Below, one piece after another: positions 61,331-64,000 of a stretch of 64,000 nucleotides of DNA (positions within the stretch are counted from its first letter, which is position 1; the number at the start of each line of letters is the position of its first letter). The DNA lies in contig NZ_RSEC01000036.1 in assembly GCF_003937945.1 (NCBI RefSeq), positions 1,054,001 through 1,118,000 of the forward strand, in the 5' to 3' direction. The translations under genes and the position numbers were made by a program. The notes beneath the pieces are model-generated. The model saw only the letters and a list, made by a program, of their open reading frames with translations, searched no databases and was not told the origin of the DNA. The stretch comes from Amycolatopsis eburnea (GTDB lineage Bacteria > Actinomycetota > Actinomycetes > Mycobacteriales > Pseudonocardiaceae).

Positions 61331-62048
61331 GCCGAACGAGAGAGCACCCGGTGTGACGGGCCGCACAAACCGCACCCGATCTGGGGACAAACCTGTGGAC
61401 AGTGTGGATAACACGGTGAATGAGTTATCGCTGCCCGTGACCGTGCGGCCAGATAGGTGGCATAAAACGCCCGAAACCGACAGTGGGCCTACCGTCGGTA
61501 GTGAGGGTGACGGCGGCGTTGCGTCGAACGGGGCAGCGCCGACCGGCCGCGACCTCGCCCACGCCGCGCTCGAAGCGGCCAAGGCGAAGGCCAAGGAACG
61601 GGGCACCTCGCCGGGCTACCGGCGGCGCGCCGTCGGGGGTGGCGGCGGGCAGAACCCCCGGCGTCGCCGCTGGTCAGGGCCGGGAGCGGACCCGCGCGAC
61701 CCGCAGCCGCTCGGCCGGCTCGTCTCCCGGCTGGTCACCGACCGGGGCTGGAACGAGAGCGTCACGAGCGCCCGCGTCTTCGCCCAGTGGGCGCGGCTGG
61801 TCGGCGAAGACGTCGCGGAACACGCCCAGCCGGTCGCGCTGAAAGACGGCGAACTCACCGTCCGCGCCAGCTCCACGGCGTGGGCCACCCAGCTGCGGTT
61901 GCTGCAGGGAAAACTGCTGCACAAGATCGCCGCGGGCGTCGGGAACGGCGTCGTCAAGCGGATGCGGATCCAGGGTCCGACCGCCCCGAGCTGGCGGAAA
62001 GGCCCCCGGCACGTGCCGGGGCGCGGCCCGCGTGACACGTACGGCTGA
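61323..62048 (+). CDS. dciA: DciA-type helicase-loading protein (DUF721)
   Basis: 241 residues from GTG 61323, overlapping the recF stop by 8 nt. The first 100 residues look disordered. The DUF721 core spans about 125-210: PLGRLVSRLVTDRGWNESV, WARLVGEDVAEHAQPVAL, GELTVRASSTAWATQLRLL. DciA is the ancestral loader of DnaB helicase; the M. tuberculosis orthologue Rv0004 is in the same place. DnaA boxes lie inside its 5' end. Confidence 0.9.
   Translation: MAEPNERAPGVTGRTNRTRSGDKPVDSVDNTVNELSLPVTVRPDRWHKTPETDSGPTVGSEGDGGVASNGAAPTGRDLAHAALEAAKAKAKERGTSPGYRRRAVGGGGGQNPRRRRWSGPGADPRDPQPLGRLVSRLVTDRGWNESVTSARVFAQWARLVGEDVAEHAQPVALKDGELTVRASSTAWATQLRLLQGKLLHKIAAGVGNGVVKRMRIQGPTAPSWRKGPRHVPGRGPRDTYG
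61382..61411. promoter_or_regulatory. DnaA-box cluster within the 5' end of dciA
   Basis: TGGGGACAA (61382), TGTGGACAG (61394) and TGTGGATAA (61403), the last a perfect TTATCCACA on the other strand. Three boxes in 30 bp inside a coding region, 3.3 kb from oriC. Confidence 0.55.
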
Positions 62049-62191
62049 CCCGGGTTGCGCGTTGCTCGGTTGAATGCCCCGAGAACGCATCCAGACCTCC
62101 CGAGATACGTCAAGACTCGGCTCGAACCGATTTCGTTCGTCTGTGACGCGTTCAGGGGTGTCCTTGCCGCATGTCAGCGGACGCGGCCAAG

Positions 62192-62220
62192 TACACTGGG
62201 AGGGAGCGAGCGTCCGCTCG
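62192..62220 (+). promoter_or_regulatory. putative gyrB promoter and leader palindrome
   Basis: TACACT (62192-62197) is a good -10 element; no -35 at the ideal distance (TTGCCG is 22 nt upstream). It is followed by CGAGCGTCCGCTCG (62207-62220), a short perfect inverted repeat that begins 9 nt after the -10. Supercoiling-sensitive gyrB promoters are often of this weak -35 type; that is inference. Confidence 0.4.
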
Positions 62221-62245
62221 GGCGAGACGAGGAGAAACAACGCCG

Positions 62246-64000
62246 GTGACCGAGAACAAGAGCGAGTACAACGCGTCGTCGATCACGGTGCTCGAAGGCC
62301 TCGAAGCGGTCCGCAAGCGCCCCGGCATGTACATCGGTTCCACCGGTGAACGCGGGCTGCACCACCTCGTCCAGGAAGTCGTGGACAACTCCGTCGACGA
62401 GGCGATGGCCGGGTACGCCACCAAGGTCGAGGTTACCCTCCTCGCCGACGGCGGGGTGCGCGTCGTGGACGACGGCCGCGGCATCCCGGTCGACATGCAC
62501 CCCAAGGAGAACAAGCCGACCATCGAGGTCGTGCTCACCCAGCTCCACGCGGGCGGCAAGTTCGACAGCGACTCCTACGCGGTGTCCGGCGGTCTGCACG
62601 GCGTCGGCATCTCCGTGGTGAACGCGCTGTCGACGAAGCTGCTCGCCGAGGTCAAGTACGGCGGCCGCAGCTGGCGCCAGGAATACACGAACCAGATCCC
62701 GGGGCCGCTCGAAGACCTCGGCCCGGCCACCGAGACCGGGACGACGATGACGTTCTGGGCCGACGGCGGCATCTTCGAGACCACGACGTACAACTTCGAG
62801 ACGATCTCGCGCCGGCTCCAGGAGATGGCGTTCCTCAACAAGGGGCTGACGCTGTCCCTGCGCGACGAGCGCGTCGCCGACGAGGAGACCGAGGAGGACG
62901 CGGAGGGCAAGGTCGCCCGCGTCAAGGAGAAGGTCTACTGCTACCCGGGCGGGCTCGAGGACTTCGTCAAGCACATCAACGGCAGCAAGGACCCGATCCA
63001 CCCCAGCGTGATCTCCTTCGACGCGAAGGGCACCGGCCTCGAGGTCGAGGTCGCGATGCAGTGGAACACCGGGTTCACGCCGTCGGTCTACACGTTCGCC
63101 AACACGATCAACACGCACGAGGGCGGCACCCACGAAGAGGGCTTCCGCGCCGCGCTGACCCGCGTCGTCAACGCGTACGCGCGCGACAAGAAGCTGCTCA
63201 AGGAGAAGGACGCCAACCTGACCGGTGACGACGTGCGCGAGGGTCTCGCCGCCATCGTCTCGATCAAGCTGGGCGAGCCGCAGTTCGAGGGCCAGACCAA
63301 GACCAAGCTGGGCAACAGCGAGGCCAAGACGTTCGTGCAGCAGCAGTCGAACGAGTGGCTGGCGGACTGGTTCGAGCGGAACCCGGCCGAGGCGAAGACG
63401 ATCATCAACAAGTCGATCTCCTCGGCGCAGGCCCGGATGGCCGCCCGCAAGGCGCGCGACCTGGTCCGCCGCAAGGGCGCGCTCGACATCGGCGGCCTGC
63501 CGGGCAAGCTCAAGGACTGCCGCTCCACCAAGCCGGAGGAGTGCGAGCTCTACATCGTCGAGGGTGACTCGGCGGGCGGCTCGGCCAAGGAGGGCCGGGA
63601 CTCGATGTACCAGGCGATCCTGCCGATCCGCGGCAAGATCATCAACGTCGAGAAGGCGCGCATCGACCGCGTCCTCAAGAACACCGAGGTCCAGTCGCTG
63701 ATCACCGCGCTCGGCACCGGCATCCACGACGAGTTCGACCTGTCGAAGCTGCGCTACCACAAGATCGTGCTGATGGCCGACGCCGACGTCGACGGCCAGC
63801 ACATCACCACGCTGCTGCTCACCCTGCTGTTCCGCTTCATGACCCCGCTGATCGAGCACGGCCACGTCTTCCTGTCGCGGCCGCCGCTGTACAAGATCAA
63901 GTGGCCGCGGATGGAACCGGAGTACGCGTACTCCGACCGCGAGCGCGACGCCGTCATCAAGGCGGGTGTCGAGGCCGGCAAGAAGCTGCCGAAGGACGAC
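62246..64000 (+). CDS. gyrB: DNA gyrase subunit B (partial, runs off the window)
   Basis: 585 codons are seen, with no stop before the window ends; the usual length is about 650-680. GTG start with GAGGAG upstream. GHKL ATPase: VLEGLEAVRKRPGMYIGST, VDNSVDEAMAG, DDGRGIPV, GGLHGVGISVVNAL. Transducer K-loop in QTKTKLGNSEAKTF. TOPRIM: EGDSAGGSAKEGRD and the metal-binding DADVDG. With GyrA it introduces negative supercoils. Position after dciA matches M. tuberculosis gyrB (Rv0005). Confidence 0.98.
   Translation, partial: MTENKSEYNASSITVLEGLEAVRKRPGMYIGSTGERGLHHLVQEVVDNSVDEAMAGYATKVEVTLLADGGVRVVDDGRGIPVDMHPKENKPTIEVVLTQLHAGGKFDSDSYAVSGGLHGVGISVVNALSTKLLAEVKYGGRSWRQEYTNQIPGPLEDLGPATETGTTMTFWADGGIFETTTYNFETISRRLQEMAFLNKGLTLSLRDERVADEETEEDAEGKVARVKEKVYCYPGGLEDFVKHINGSKDPIHPSVISFDAKGTGLEVEVAMQWNTGFTPSVYTFANTINTHEGGTHEEGFRAALTRVVNAYARDKKLLKEKDANLTGDDVREGLAAIVSIKLGEPQFEGQTKTKLGNSEAKTFVQQQSNEWLADWFERNPAEAKTIINKSISSAQARMAARKARDLVRRKGALDIGGLPGKLKDCRSTKPEECELYIVEGDSAGGSAKEGRDSMYQAILPIRGKIINVEKARIDRVLKNTEVQSLITALGTGIHDEFDLSKLRYHKIVLMADADVDGQHITTLLLTLLFRFMTPLIEHGHVFLSRPPLYKIKWPRMEPEYAYSDRERDAVIKAGVEAGKKLPKDD

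Overview
The window comes from a very GC-rich actinobacterial chromosome and contains its replication origin. From about 31.8 kb to the right edge it follows the origin-proximal gene order of mycobacteria and their relatives: cca, mutT4-like nudix, DUF6049 protein, murJ, pseudokinase, sigM, anti-sigma, trxB, trxA, cwlM, GNAT, (insert), parB, parA, rsmG, khpB/jag, yidC, yidD, rnpA, rpmH, dnaA, oriC, dnaN, gnd, recF, dciA, gyrB. MurJ and its pseudokinase are separate genes, gnd lies between dnaN and recF, and type VII (ESX)-type genes are abundant. This fits a Pseudonocardiales member, probably Amycolatopsis or a close relative; the genus is inference.

Layout. (1) 0.2-3.8 kb: a small membrane protein, then a four-gene chain joined by 4-nt overlaps: WXG/PPE-like protein, EspG-like chaperone, small helical protein and DUF3558 lipoprotein. 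(2) 3.8-12.1 kb: TetR regulator and SDR reductase tail to tail, leuS with a newly noticed leucine-rich leader peptide and terminator hairpin, a secreted phytase/esterase-like protein, an SdpI-like membrane protein with a cysteine-rich tail, a YqgE/AlgH protein and an MFS transporter. (3) 12.2-29.7 kb: the most unusual region, an apparent nine-kilobase-plus toxin/immunity operon. A YbaB-like protein and a WXG100-like protein precede a 2492-residue protein. That protein has a CpnT-like N-terminal domain, a very long low-complexity stalk, two tandem modules of ADP-ribosyltransferase plus papain-like domain, and a C-terminal RelA/SpoT-like domain. Downstream are a small putative immunity protein, two TNT-related proteins and two ADP-ribosylglycohydrolase (ARH) proteins. 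Three ARH domains are encoded and only one keeps its metal-binding aspartates. (4) 29.7-46.2 kb: methyltransferase, orphan sensor kinase, then the conserved cca-to-cwlM block of RNA maturation, cell-wall and redox genes. (5) 46.4-49.3 kb: an insert relative to mycobacteria (aminotransferase, D-Ala-D-Ala-ligase-like enzyme, P-loop kinase). (6) 49.4-64 kb: partition genes with a cluster of parS sites, the minus-strand rpmH-rnpA-yidD-yidC-jag-rsmG-parA-parB series, oriC between dnaA and dnaN, and the plus-strand replication genes ending in a gyrB cut by the window edge.

How it works together. The genes around oriC handle initiation (DnaA, DnaN, DciA, RecF, GyrB), segregation (ParAB with at least four nearby parS sites), membrane insertion (YidC/YidD), peptidoglycan precursor export and its control (MurJ, pseudokinase, CwlM) and thiol redox control (TrxBA behind a SigR/SigH-type promoter). 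In the 12-30 kb block, I infer that a secreted or surface-exposed polymorphic toxin attacks competitors by ADP-ribosylation and possibly by a papain-fold activity. The intact ARH would reverse the ADP-ribosylation in the producer. No tRNA, rRNA, CRISPR array or insertion sequence was recognised.
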